A DNA stretch of 16,262 bases from DAIOHQ01 sp036744635 (GCA_036744635.1 DAIOHQ010000097.1:1-16262); one strand, 5' to 3'; shown: positions 6,373-13,239, counted from the first letter of the stretch. The notes: generated by a model not told the origin, from the letters alone. Program-made: numbers and translations.

Positions 6373-8787
6373 ATGGCGGCAGCATCGCCCGCGGAAAAAG
6401 ACGTCTGGACGGCAAGCTGGATCTGGCCGCGCCGGCATGTCATCCGGCCGTGGAACACTTACGTCTATTTTCGCAAGACGCTGGAACTTGCGCGCAAGCC
6501 CGACCGTGCGCTGATCCGCATCTCGGCCGACGCCCGCTACACGCTTTATGTCAACGCCCGCCGCATCCATCTCGGCCCGGCGCGGTCGTTTCAGAGTTCG
6601 CAGAGTTTCGATACGCTCGACCTCGCGGAATATCTCGAAGCAGGCCGCAATTCGCTTTGCGCAATTGTCCACCAGTTCGGTATTCCCACCTTTCAAACTA
6701 TCTATCGCGGTGTTAGCGGATTTCTGCTCGATGGCGCTGTCGAGTCGGGCAAGGCTCGCACGCGCATCGACACGGCAGGCGATTGGCTCTGCCGGGAGGC
6801 CAAAGGTTGGCGCAAGAATGTCGCCCGCCTGAGCCTCCAGCTCGGATTTCAGGAACACTACGACGCGGATGCCGATCCCGCCGACTGGATGCTTCCGGAT
6901 TACCAAGCCAAGCCGGAAGAAGGCTGGGAAAAACCCGGCGCCATCGAAGTCGTCGGGGCGCACCCCTGGCTGGCAATGGAACCGCGCGGCGTTCCGCTGC
7001 TTTCGGATCATCTGGAAAATTTTGTCGCGATCAGCGGCCAGTTCAGCGGCGAAAACCCCCGCGGCTACAAGATCGTCGAAGACGTCTATCACCTGGTGCA
7101 GCAGGAATCATTAAATCGCGGCAAGGGACTGCTCGATCATGCCGAGGCGATGCTGCTGGACAGCGATGAGCAGACGGTCGTTCCCCCGCCGCCGGATGGC
7201 CAGTTTGTGGCGGCCGTGCTCGACCTGGGGCAATACCGCACCGGCCACATTCATCTCGACATCGCCGATGCCGCCGGCGATGAAATCATCGACATCATCT
7301 ACAGCGAAGACCTGGATCCCAAGACCGATGGTCCGCTGATCGTCGGCAATGCCGACCGGCCGGGTGATGCCGATCTGGCCACCGCCGACCGCTATCGCTG
7401 CCGGCCCGGCCGGCAGATCTGGGAATCGTTCTGGTTCAAGGGGATGCGCTACGCCACGCTCATTTTTCGCAACGTGGAGAAGCCGCTGCGGATTCGCCGC
7501 GTCGCCGTGCGGCAGGTGCATGCCGGAGTGGAAGAAATCGGCGCCTTCGAGTGCAGCGATGACCGCCTTAATAAAATCTGGCGGGTGGGCAAGGAAACCC
7601 AGCGCAACTGCATGTTCGACAGTTTCGTCGACTGCCCTTGGCGCGAGCAGGCGCAGTGGTGGGGAGATGCCCGGGTGCAGGCCCGCGTGACCGCCTACGC
7701 CTTCGGCGACACCTCCCTGCTGGAGCGCGGCATTCGCCAGGTCGCCCAGTCGCAGGCGGCTGACGGGTCGCTTCATGCCCATCCGCCCGCCGACGTTCCC
7801 GCCCATCGCCTGCCGGATTTCATGCTCACCTGGGTCGCTTCGCTGTGGGATTATTATTTTCACACCGGCAAGACCGACCTGCTCCGCGAGGTGCTGCCGG
7901 CCATGCACCGCCTTTTCGACTTCTTCGAGCGCCACGAGCTCAAGGAAGGACTGATCGGCGGCTTTACCGGTTTCTGGGTCTTCCTTGACTGGAAGGAATT
8001 GTTCAAGCCGAACTTCAGCGCGGTGCTGAACTTCATGTATCTCGCCGCCCTCCGCTACGCCGCCGCGATGTGCGATATACTGGGAGTCGAGGCCGCGGCC
8101 ACGCGGTATATCCGCAAAGCGGAGATGCTCACGATTTCGGTCGAGAAATATTTTTGGGACCCGGGGGCGAAGGTCTGGCGCGACGGCTGGGATGAATCGA
8201 CCGGCCAGCAGGTCGAGCAGGTTTCCCAACATGCCAATACCCTGGCGGTGCTGCTGGACCTCAAGCCCGAAACCCACCTGGCCATTGCCCGGGATGTGCT
8301 GCTGAAATCCGCCCGCACCAAGCGCGGCAAGATCATTACCGCCTCCCCGTTTTTCTATGCCTACGTGCTGGAAGCGATGATCGAGGCGGGCTTGCGCGCG
8401 GAGGCCATCGACCTGATTCGGGAAAAATGGGGCGAGATGATCGACGCCGGCGCCACCACCTTCTGGGAGGGGTGGGAACCGGTCTCCAGCCGATGCCACG
8501 CCTGGTCGGCCTCTCCCGTCTATCACCTTTCCCAGCAGATTCTTGGCGTGGTGCCGGTCGATGTCGGCTGGAAGCAGATCCGCATCGCGCCGGTCGTCGG
8601 CGACCTGGAATTCGCCCGCGGCGTCGTCCCCTCGCCCCTCGGCCCGATCACCGTCGAATGGGAAAAGGTGGAGGAGGACCAGATGGCCGTCCGCGTCGAC
8701 CTTCCGGCCGGGATTCATGCCGAATTTGTCGGCCCGCTTGGCGAAAGCCGCTCGCTGAACCCCGGCAGCCACGAGTCCCACACCTGA
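6373..8787 (+). CDS. GH78-type alpha-L-rhamnosidase
   Basis: Predicted product of 804 residues. The start at 6373 has GGAAGGA eight bases upstream; a start at 6166 would run through the palindrome and give an unlikely leader. The N-terminal part (about 10-150) is the accessory beta-sandwich (RYTLYVNARRIHLGPAR). A second beta domain follows to about 355, then the (alpha/alpha)6 catalytic domain, then a C-terminal beta domain from about 725. Catalytic residues fit GH78: D420, E425 and D432 in DCPWREQAQWWGD have the same spacing as D567, E572 and D579 of Bacillus RhaB, and E699 in TFWEGW corresponds to the base E841 (numbers from memory). It would hydrolyse terminal alpha-L-rhamnose from glycosides or polysaccharide fragments. 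No signal peptide is seen, so it probably acts in the cytoplasm on imported oligosaccharides. It is followed 57 bases later by the dioxygenase gene. Confidence 0.9.
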   Translation: MAAASPAEKDVWTASWIWPRRHVIRPWNTYVYFRKTLELARKPDRALIRISADARYTLYVNARRIHLGPARSFQSSQSFDTLDLAEYLEAGRNSLCAIVHQFGIPTFQTIYRGVSGFLLDGAVESGKARTRIDTAGDWLCREAKGWRKNVARLSLQLGFQEHYDADADPADWMLPDYQAKPEEGWEKPGAIEVVGAHPWLAMEPRGVPLLSDHLENFVAISGQFSGENPRGYKIVEDVYHLVQQESLNRGKGLLDHAEAMLLDSDEQTVVPPPPDGQFVAAVLDLGQYRTGHIHLDIADAAGDEIIDIIYSEDLDPKTDGPLIVGNADRPGDADLATADRYRCRPGRQIWESFWFKGMRYATLIFRNVEKPLRIRRVAVRQVHAGVEEIGAFECSDDRLNKIWRVGKETQRNCMFDSFVDCPWREQAQWWGDARVQARVTAYAFGDTSLLERGIRQVAQSQAADGSLHAHPPADVPAHRLPDFMLTWVASLWDYYFHTGKTDLLREVLPAMHRLFDFFERHELKEGLIGGFTGFWVFLDWKELFKPNFSAVLNFMYLAALRYAAAMCDILGVEAAATRYIRKAEMLTISVEKYFWDPGAKVWRDGWDESTGQQVEQVSQHANTLAVLLDLKPETHLAIARDVLLKSARTKRGKIITASPFFYAYVLEAMIEAGLRAEAIDLIREKWGEMIDAGATTFWEGWEPVSSRCHAWSASPVYHLSQQILGVVPVDVGWKQIRIAPVVGDLEFARGVVPSPLGPITVEWEKVEEDQMAVRVDLPAGIHAEFVGPLGESRSLNPGSHESHT

Positions 8788-8844
8788 TCTCGCTCCCGCC
8801 GGCGCGCACCACTACAATATTCCCGCAGACACACAGGAGAAAAC

Positions 8845-9600
8845 ATGCCCCTCACCCAGCAACAGCTCGACTTCTTCAACGACAACGGCTACCTGCGCAT
8901 CGGCAGGATTCTCGAAGCGGCCGAGATCGAGCTGCTCCGTCGCGAGTACGATCACGAATTCGCCAAAGCCAACGACGATGGCTCATTCCGCAACCTCTCC
9001 GAGAACGACACCGCTGATCTGGAAAAGAAGCGCGGCGGCAAGCTGAAGATGCTGCAGATCATGCAGATGTGCGAGCGCAACATTCACTTCCGCAAGCTGA
9101 TCTATGACGCACGCATCCTCGATCTGGTGCAAGACCTGATCGGGCCGAACATCATGCTCTTCCACGACCAGGCGCTGTTCAAGCCCGCCCGCACCGGCGG
9201 CGCGGTCTTCTGGCACCAGGATAACGCCTACTGGAAATGCCGCCCGGCCAGCCTGGTCTCCTGCTGGCTTACCCTCGACGATGCCACGCGCGAGAACGGC
9301 GCAATGCAGGTCATCCCCGGCAGCCACCGCAAGCCGATGTGGCACCCGGTGAGCGAGCAGACCAATGCCCTGCTCGACCTGAAGGACCAGGTCGACGTCT
9401 CCAAGGCTGTTGTCGTCGATCTGCCGGCCGGCAGCATCATGTTCCACCATTGCCAGACTTTGCACTACACCCAGCCCAACGCCACGGATATTCAGCGCCG
9501 GGCCTTCGCCGTTCACTTCATGACCCCCGGCACGCGCTTTGAAAGCGGTGAAGCGCAAAAGGTCGGCTTCGCCAAGCCGATGCTGCGCATGAGCATCTGA
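8845..9600 (+). CDS. Phytanoyl-CoA dioxygenase (PhyH) family protein
   Basis: Predicted product of 251 residues with a good ribosome site (AGGAG, 5-6 bases before the ATG). It has the Fe(II)/2-oxoglutarate facial triad: H124-x-D126 in FWHQDNAYW, the distal H207 in TLHYTQPN, and the 2-oxoglutarate-binding Arg at 218 or 219 in QRRAFAVHF. The N-terminal segment QQLDFFNDNGYLRIGRIL is the usual family opening. Such enzymes hydroxylate small molecules; the substrate here is unknown, and planctomycetes carry many copies. The tight spacing behind the rhamnosidase suggests one operon and a substrate linked to carbohydrate or plant material, which is inference. A TACAAT at 8813-8818 could be a weak internal -10, but no -35 is visible. 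The terminator at 9609-9638 closes the unit, shared with the converging ribosomal operon. Confidence 0.9.
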   Translation: MPLTQQQLDFFNDNGYLRIGRILEAAEIELLRREYDHEFAKANDDGSFRNLSENDTADLEKKRGGKLKMLQIMQMCERNIHFRKLIYDARILDLVQDLIGPNIMLFHDQALFKPARTGGAVFWHQDNAYWKCRPASLVSCWLTLDDATRENGAMQVIPGSHRKPMWHPVSEQTNALLDLKDQVDVSKAVVVDLPAGSIMFHHCQTLHYTQPNATDIQRRAFAVHFMTPGTRFESGEAQKVGFAKPMLRMSI

Positions 9601-9608
9601 AGGCGCAG

Positions 9609-9638
9609 AAAAAAGGGACGATCCCGAAGGACCGTCCC
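9609..9638 (-). terminator. Terminator of the rplL operon
   Basis: On the minus strand a 10-bp stem (arms GGGACGGTCC and GGATCGTCCC, one G-U pair) closes a UUCG tetraloop with a C-G closing pair, and six T follow (9614-9609). On the + strand the same stem has one A-C mismatch and only GTTT after it, so it may also end the dioxygenase transcript less efficiently. Confidence 0.9.
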
Positions 9639-9663
9639 GTTTGTCTCACGAAACTGAGGCAGC

Positions 9664-10056
9664 TTACTTGAGCTCGACGGTGGCGCCTTGCTCTTCGAGC
9701 TCCTTCTTGAGCTTTTCGGCATCCGCCTTCTGCAGGTTTTCCTTGACGACCTTGGGGGCGCCTTCCACGAGGTCCTTGGCTTCCTTGAGGCCAAGCGACG
9801 TCGCGGCGCGGACGACCTTGATGACCTGGATCTTCTTCTCGCCGCCGGCCTTGAGCACGACGTCGAAGGTGGTTTTCTCCTCTTCTTTCTCGGCCGGGGC
9901 GGCGGGGCCCGCGCCGGCCATCATCATCGCGCCGCCGGCGGCGGGCTCGATGCCGTGGGCTTCCTTGAGGTAGCCGGCCAGATCGACCGCCTGCTTGAGG
10001 GTGAGGCCGACGATCTTGTCGCCGAGGTCCTTGATGTCCTGTGTGTATTCAGCCAT
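9664..10056 (-). CDS. rplL: Ribosomal protein bL12 (L7/L12)
   Basis: Predicted product of 130 residues, normal for the family. Residues 1-35 form the N-terminal dimerisation domain (LTLKQAVDLAGYLKEAHGI), about 36-55 the flexible Ala/Gly/Met hinge, and about 58-130 the C-terminal factor-binding domain, with the conserved KIQVIKVVR and GLKEAKDLVEGAP segments. It forms the ribosomal stalk with L10 and recruits elongation factors. GGAG eight bases before the ATG supports the start. It is the last gene of the cluster; a strong terminator starts 25 bases after its stop, and rpoB, which usually follows, is not present. The 191-base gap to rplJ holds a heptad tract and small hairpins. Confidence 0.97.
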   Translation of the reverse strand: MAEYTQDIKDLGDKIVGLTLKQAVDLAGYLKEAHGIEPAAGGAMMMAGAGPAAPAEKEEEKTTFDVVLKAGGEKKIQVIKVVRAATSLGLKEAKDLVEGAPKVVKENLQKADAEKLKKELEEQGATVELK

Positions 10057-10104
10057 GACTTGGTCTCCAAGACGTATCGTGTCTCAAACGTGTCGAGTCA
10101 GCCA

Positions 10105-10146
10105 GTCTAGTTGCTAGTTGTTGGTTGCTAGTTGCTAGTTACTGGT
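10105..10146. repeat. Tandem heptanucleotide tract (6 units) in the rplJ-rplL spacer
   Basis: Six 7-base units in register: GTCTAGT, TGCTAGT, TGTTGGT, TGCTAGT, TGCTAGT and TACTGGT. The same spacer also contains a short CCC/GGG hairpin with UUCG on the minus strand near 10189-10199, a CCCG/CGGG hairpin near 10152-10167, and a direct repeat GTCGGAAC near 10202-10218. No convincing promoter was found in the spacer. Confidence 0.7.
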
Positions 10147-10247
10147 TTGTTCCCGTCCGAGAGCGGGTTTCACATCGAAACCGTTTAACCCCGAAGGGGC
10201 AGTCGGAACCGTCGGAACTTGGTTCATGCATTCGATTCTTGTCTCAT

Positions 10248-10892
10248 TCAAGCAGATGGCGGCGTCGCTTCGGGAACGGCGGCCGGTGCCGCAGCCGACG
10301 CCTCTGCAGCGGGCGCAGCGGGTGCCGCTTCCGCGGCCGGAGCTGTGGGCGCCGCCGGTGCGACCGCTTCGCGTTCCTTTGCCTTCTCTTCCACGCTCTT
10401 GATCAATGCCGCGATGCGTCCGGCCTGACCCTTGAAGATGCCGGCGAGCTTGCGCCCCGGCGAGAGCGCCGCCGCCAGCACGGTGGCAATGGCTTCCTCA
10501 CGGGTGGGCAGCTTGCTGGCTTGCAAGACGCCCTTGTCGCCGAGGTAAACTTCACCATCGAAGAAAATGCCGCGCAGCTCGATCTTTTCATCCAGTTTCT
10601 TTTCGTCGAGCAGCATGCGGGCAATGGTGGCGATCGAGGCCTTGCCGTAGATGACGGCGCTGGGGCCGTCGAGGAGGACATCGAAGCCCTTGAGCTTCCC
10701 ATCTCCGATCGCGCGCTTGACGAGCGTGTTCTTCACCACCGTCATCTTCAGCCCCTTGTCGTGGAGCTTGCGGCGGATCAGGTTGTTCTTGATGGCGTTG
10801 ATGCCGCGCGGGTTCAGCACGCCCACGCCATCGACGTCCTTCAGCTTGGCCGACAATTCCTGGGTGATCAGATTTTTGACTGTCTTGCTCAT
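10248..10892 (-). CDS. rplJ: Ribosomal protein uL10
   Basis: Predicted product of 214 residues. The globular rRNA-binding part covers about 1-130 (MSKTVKNLITQEL start, VVKNTLVKRAI near 52-62, DGPSAVIYG near 75-83). The helix that carries L12 dimers is near 150-175 (AALIKSVEEKAKEREA). The last 39 residues form an Ala/Pro/Glu-rich tail (APAAPTAPAAEAAPA) that makes the protein about 40 residues longer than the common 165-175. The ribosome site before the ATG is weak (GGA, 8 bases), and the leader is largely a heptad tract, which may matter for the L10 autoregulation known in other bacteria. Confidence 0.97.
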   Translation of the reverse strand: MSKTVKNLITQELSAKLKDVDGVGVLNPRGINAIKNNLIRRKLHDKGLKMTVVKNTLVKRAIGDGKLKGFDVLLDGPSAVIYGKASIATIARMLLDEKKLDEKIELRGIFFDGEVYLGDKGVLQASKLPTREEAIATVLAAALSPGRKLAGIFKGQAGRIAALIKSVEEKAKEREAVAPAAPTAPAAEAAPAAPAAEASAAAPAAVPEATPPSA

Positions 10893-10898
10893 GTCGCT

Positions 10899-10926
10899 TG
10901 TCCGTTGTCAGTTGTCAGTTGTCAGT
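10899..10926. repeat. Tandem heptanucleotide tract (4 units) before rplJ
   Basis: TGTCCGT followed by three exact TGTCAGT units. On the minus strand, the sense of the genes, the units read ACTGACA. The tract begins six bases upstream of the rplJ start codon, so it covers the place where a ribosome binding site would normally be. The rest of the 75-base rplA-rplJ spacer shows no promoter. Confidence 0.75.
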
Positions 10927-10967
10927 CGCCGCAGATTGTCCATCGCGGGGGCGCTGCAAAGGACTCG

Positions 10968-11660
10968 TTATTGAATATTCAGCGGCACCGCCGGGGTCAT
11001 CGAGCCTTTGAGGATGACCTTCTTGAAAAAGGCGCCCTTGCTGGTCTGCGGCTTCATCCGGCGGATCTGCGCCACCATCGCGTTGATGTTGTCAGTCAGG
11101 TCCTGCTTGCTGAAGCTCACTTTGCCGACGACGCTGTGGACGTTGCCGCCGGTGTCGTTGCGGAACTCCACCTTGCCGGCCGAGTATTCCTTGATGGCGG
11201 TCTGGACGTCGTTGGTAACCGTGCCCGCCTTGGGCGAGGGCATCAGTCCCTTGGGGCCGAGCACCTTGCCCAGCCGGCCGACGAATCGCATCTGATCCGG
11301 TGTCGAGATGGCCACGTCGAAATCGGTGAAATTTTCCTTCTCGATTTCCTGTACCAGCGCCTGCCCGCCGGCGCGGATGGCGCCCGCCGCCTTGGCCTGA
11401 TCGGCAAGGTGGTCGGGGCAGAAGCAGACCACCCGCTTGGTCTTGCCGACGCCGTGCGGCAGCGACAGCGAGCCGCGGATCATCTGGTCGGCCTGCTTGG
11501 CGTCGATGCCCAGGGAGAAGATCAGCTCGACCGACTGGTCAAATTTCGTCGGAGGAAAGCCCTTGAGGGTGTCGATCGCCTTGTCGAGCGGCTGAACGTC
11601 GTGGACCGCCTTCTTGGCGGCCTCTTTGTAGCGTTTGGATCGTTGGACAATGACAGCCAT
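10968..11660 (-). CDS. rplA: Ribosomal protein uL1
   Basis: Predicted product of 230 residues, the usual length. The family signature KVLGPKGLMPSPKAGTV lies near 132-148, the conserved VEFRNDTGGNVHSVVGKVSF near 164-183, and the N-terminal KRYKEAAKKAVH near 9-20. It binds the L1 stalk of 23S rRNA and, in several bacteria, represses its own mRNA. AAGGAG lies 11 bases before the ATG. Unlike the usual arrangement, it does not directly follow rplK: two small genes intervene, and a strong private promoter and an 88-base leader with a bulged hairpin lie in front of it. Confidence 0.97.
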   Translation of the reverse strand: MAVIVQRSKRYKEAAKKAVHDVQPLDKAIDTLKGFPPTKFDQSVELIFSLGIDAKQADQMIRGSLSLPHGVGKTKRVVCFCPDHLADQAKAAGAIRAGGQALVQEIEKENFTDFDVAISTPDQMRFVGRLGKVLGPKGLMPSPKAGTVTNDVQTAIKEYSAGKVEFRNDTGGNVHSVVGKVSFSKQDLTDNINAMVAQIRRMKPQTSKGAFFKKVILKGSMTPAVPLNIQ

Positions 11661-11685
11661 GCTGTGCTTCGCTCCTTAAGGCGGG

Positions 11686-11715
11686 GGGAATCAAGCTTCC
11701 CGCCGAAGCTCCCAC
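11686..11715 (-). promoter_or_regulatory. Bulged leader hairpin of rplA, possible L1 feedback site
   Basis: In the rplA leader, GGG (11713-11711) pairs with CCC (11688-11686), then AGCTTC pairs with GAAGCT over a GGCGG loop, leaving a five-base bulge TGATT on the 3' side only. The 5' side reads GTGGGAGCTT, which resembles the GGUGGGAGGCUU of the L1 stalk of E. coli 23S rRNA (from memory). A one-sided internal loop in a short helix is what L1 recognises in its mRNA targets. The assignment is inference from fold and position. Confidence 0.45.
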
Positions 11716-11754
11716 TGTTGCGGCCCGTGGTGCGGCCTTTGATTGAAGGGGAGA

Positions 11755-11782
11755 ATTATGGGGATTGGGAGCGGCGTGTCAA
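11755..11782 (-). promoter_or_regulatory. Strong sigma70-like promoter of rplA
   Basis: On the minus strand, a perfect TTGACA (11782-11777) is separated by 16 bases from CATAAT (11760-11755, 5 of 6 to TATAAT). Transcription would start near 11748 and give an 88-base leader before the rplA ATG at 11660. The -35 lies 12 bases past the stop of the preceding small gene. Confidence 0.75.
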
Positions 11783-11793
11783 GCGCTCTGGAA

Positions 11794-12075
11794 TCAGTTC
11801 TTGCTCGATTTGCCCCTGGACCTGCCATTGCCGTTGCGGCGCGGCGGCGAGACTGCCTTGGTGATGAGAAAGACGTCGATGCTGTGATCTTCGAATTGCT
11901 CTTCTTGACGGGGATGGCGCACGAGCGGAACGGAGACGATGAGAGTGCGGCCGGGCGGCTTCAGCCACGCGAACTCCCGAGACAGCACATCCACCGTGCT
12001 GCCGTCGCCGGTATAGATCGTGAAGGGCTGAAACGGCTCGGTGTCCAGAAGCTGCTTGATGCGCATCGGGCTCAT
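11794..12075 (-). CDS. Small PFQPF-type protein, second paralog, with basic tail
   Basis: Predicted product of 93 residues. The core shares PFQPF, YTxDG, SRxFAW, a Pro, RT, and a final IDxxL with the preceding gene, so the two are tandem paralogs. Similar short PFxPF...DG...RT..IDLL proteins are, from memory, widespread but uncharacterised in planctomycetes. The core looks like a small all-beta fold. Residues from about 77 form a Lys/Arg/Asn/Gly-rich tail (RRNGNGRSRGKSSKN) that could bind nucleic acid; that is inference. GGAG sits four bases before the chosen ATG. The start is 15 bases after the stop of the first paralog, so translation may be coupled. It lies between rplK and rplA, an unusual place for a non-ribosomal gene. 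Confidence 0.8.
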   Translation of the reverse strand: MSPMRIKQLLDTEPFQPFTIYTGDGSTVDVLSREFAWLKPPGRTLIVSVPLVRHPRQEEQFEDHSIDVFLITKAVSPPRRNGNGRSRGKSSKN

Positions 12076-12090
12076 AGGTCTCCGCCGTGG

Positions 12091-12360
12091 TTATTGGCGC
12101 CGGCCCTTGCCGCCACCGCGCTTTCCGTTGCCGTTCGGCTTTTCCCCGGTGCGAATGGTGAAGCGGCTCACCAGGTGCAAATCGATAATATGCACTCGAC
12201 TATCGCCGCTTCCGCTCGCAATAAAAACCGTTCGATGCGCAGGCGCGTGCCAGGCAAATTGCCGACTCTTCACCAGGACAGATCTGCCATCGGCGGTGTA
12301 AACCCGAAATGGCTGAAATGGAATTGCTTCCATGAGATCATCGAACTCATTGACCAGCAT
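12091..12360 (-). CDS. Small PFQPF-type protein, first paralog, with basic tail
   Basis: Predicted product of 89 residues: a short N-terminal helix (VNEFDDLMEAI), the PFQPFRVYTADGRSV strand region near 14-28, SRQFAW near 32-37, RTVFIAS near 43-49, HIIDLHLVSRF near 57-67, then a Gly/Lys/Arg tail (NGNGKRGGGKGRRQ). It is clearly related to the next gene. The function is unknown. GAGG stands nine bases upstream of the ATG at 12360, and a promoter with its -35 in the last codons of rplK should drive it with a leader of about 15 bases. The proximity to L11 and L1 and the basic tail allow a guess at a ribosome- or RNA-linked role, but the same protein type occurs elsewhere in planctomycetes without such context. 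Confidence 0.8.
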   Translation of the reverse strand: MLVNEFDDLMEAIPFQPFRVYTADGRSVLVKSRQFAWHAPAHRTVFIASGSGDSRVHIIDLHLVSRFTIRTGEKPNGNGKRGGGKGRRQ

Positions 12361-12381
12361 TTCGCATTACCTCAACGACAC

Positions 12382-12410
12382 ATTATGCGTGCGGGGTCTT
12401 CATCCCTCAA
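12382..12410 (-). promoter_or_regulatory. Promoter of the PFQPF paralog pair
   Basis: On the minus strand, TTGAGG (12410-12405) and CATAAT (12387-12382) are 17 bases apart. The -35 overlaps the last codons of rplK. The -10 is identical to that of the rplA promoter. The predicted start near 12375 leaves a leader of about 15 bases with GAGG in it. Confidence 0.55.
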
Positions 12411-12828
12411 CCGTGATCCCCATCGATCGCGCCGTTCCGGCAATGATCCGGGCGGCGTGATCTTCGTCGAAAGCATTCAAATCCTTGCCCTTTTCCCTGG
12501 CGATGGCCTTGCACTGCGCCATCGTGACCTTGCCGATCTTGTTCTTGTTCGGCTCGCCGGAGCCTTTTTCCGCCTTCACCGCATCCTTGAGCAGCACGCT
12601 GGCGGGCGGGCTCTTCACCTCGAAGCTGAAGGTGCGGTCCTTGTAAACCGTCACCAGCACGCCTACTACCTTGCCCTTGAGCGCGGCCGTCGCGGCATTG
12701 AACTGCTGGATGAACTGGCCGGGATTCACGCCATGCTGGCCGAGCGCCGGACCGATCGGAGGCGCGGGCGTCGCGGTGCCGCCGGGAGCCTGGAGCTTGA
12801 ATTGAACGGTAATTTCTTTCTTTGCCAT
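12400..12828 (-). CDS. rplK: Ribosomal protein uL11
   Basis: Predicted product of 142 residues, standard length. The N-terminal domain has [18 protein letters not shown] near 23-40, the target region of thiostrepton-type drugs and of release and elongation factor contact. The C-terminal RNA-binding domain has [17 protein letters not shown] near 97-113, and the protein ends [15 protein letters not shown]. It binds the GTPase-associated region of 23S rRNA. The start lies four bases after the stop of the small membrane gene, with GAG inside that gene's end as the only ribosome-site-like motif, so translation is probably coupled. No separate promoter is visible directly before it. Confidence 0.97.
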
Positions 12829-12832
12829 AGCT

Positions 12833-13207
12833 TTACTCGATGATGGTTACTTCGATCTGTCTCCGGCCGCCGCTGGGCGACTGCGGCTGCTGCGCCGCAT
12901 TCCCCGATGCGGTACCTGTGGACTCGGCCGGCTGGTCGATGAAATCCACCGCCTTGTTCGGATCGGCGATGCTTACCTGCTGTTGCTCGAACCCTGTTCC
13001 GGTCAGCGCCGCCACCAGACGATACGCCGGCAGAACCAGCAGGAAAAGGGCGAGCAGACTAACCAAAAATGCCGCAATTGACAAGGCGATCATCACCGCG
13101 CCGGGAATGGCCGCAAGCGCCACGATCACCCGCGCCCACGCCGGCATCCCTCCCATCCGCGATCGGAAGGACTGAAACCGCCCGAAATAGCCAAGCAGCT
13201 TGATCAT
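12833..13207 (-). CDS. Small membrane protein between nusG and rplK, unknown function
   Basis: Predicted product of 124 residues from the ATG at 13207. A basic N-terminus (IKLLGYFGRFQSFRSR) is followed by a long hydrophobic stretch near 25-66, which is probably a helical hairpin or one long plus one short membrane segment, and a polar tail rich in Gln/Ser/Pro that ends GGRRQIEVTIIE. No family is recognised. A GTG at 13231 would add eight residues but lies in the loop of a terminator-like hairpin; later starts at 13156 or 13147 lack better ribosome sites. No clear Shine-Dalgarno motif precedes any choice. The stop overlaps the translation start zone of rplK (4-base gap), so the two genes are probably co-expressed. 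This is not a usual member of the nusG-rplK segment. Confidence 0.7.
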   Translation of the reverse strand: MIKLLGYFGRFQSFRSRMGGMPAWARVIVALAAIPGAVMIALSIAAFLVSLLALFLLVLPAYRLVAALTGTGFEQQQVSIADPNKAVDFIDQPAESTGTASGNAAQQPQSPSGGRRQIEVTIIE

Positions 13208-13210
13208 CAG

Positions 13211-13239
13211 AAAAACAGAACGCCTCTGCACGAGAGGCG
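13211..13239 (-). terminator. Terminator or attenuator before the small membrane gene and rplK
   Basis: On the minus strand, CGCCTCT and AGAGGCG form a perfect 7-bp stem around the loop CGTGC, followed by TTCTGTTTTT ending at 13211. The T-run ends four bases before the ATG at 13207. It could end the tuf-nusG transcript or act as an attenuator that controls entry into rplK. Confidence 0.65.

Noticed and set aside
7111..8781. 556-codon open frame on the minus strand
   Set aside because: It mirrors the GH78 gene, whose catalytic motifs are clear; the product is a His/Gly/Asp-rich shadow.
10125..11864. 579-codon open frame on the + strand
   Set aside because: It is antisense to rplJ and rplA, which are certain genes, and crosses intergenic repeats. 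No family features are seen.
11743..12843. 366-codon open frame on the + strand
   Set aside because: It lies antisense to rplK and the two small paralogs and spans their promoters; no protein-like motifs.
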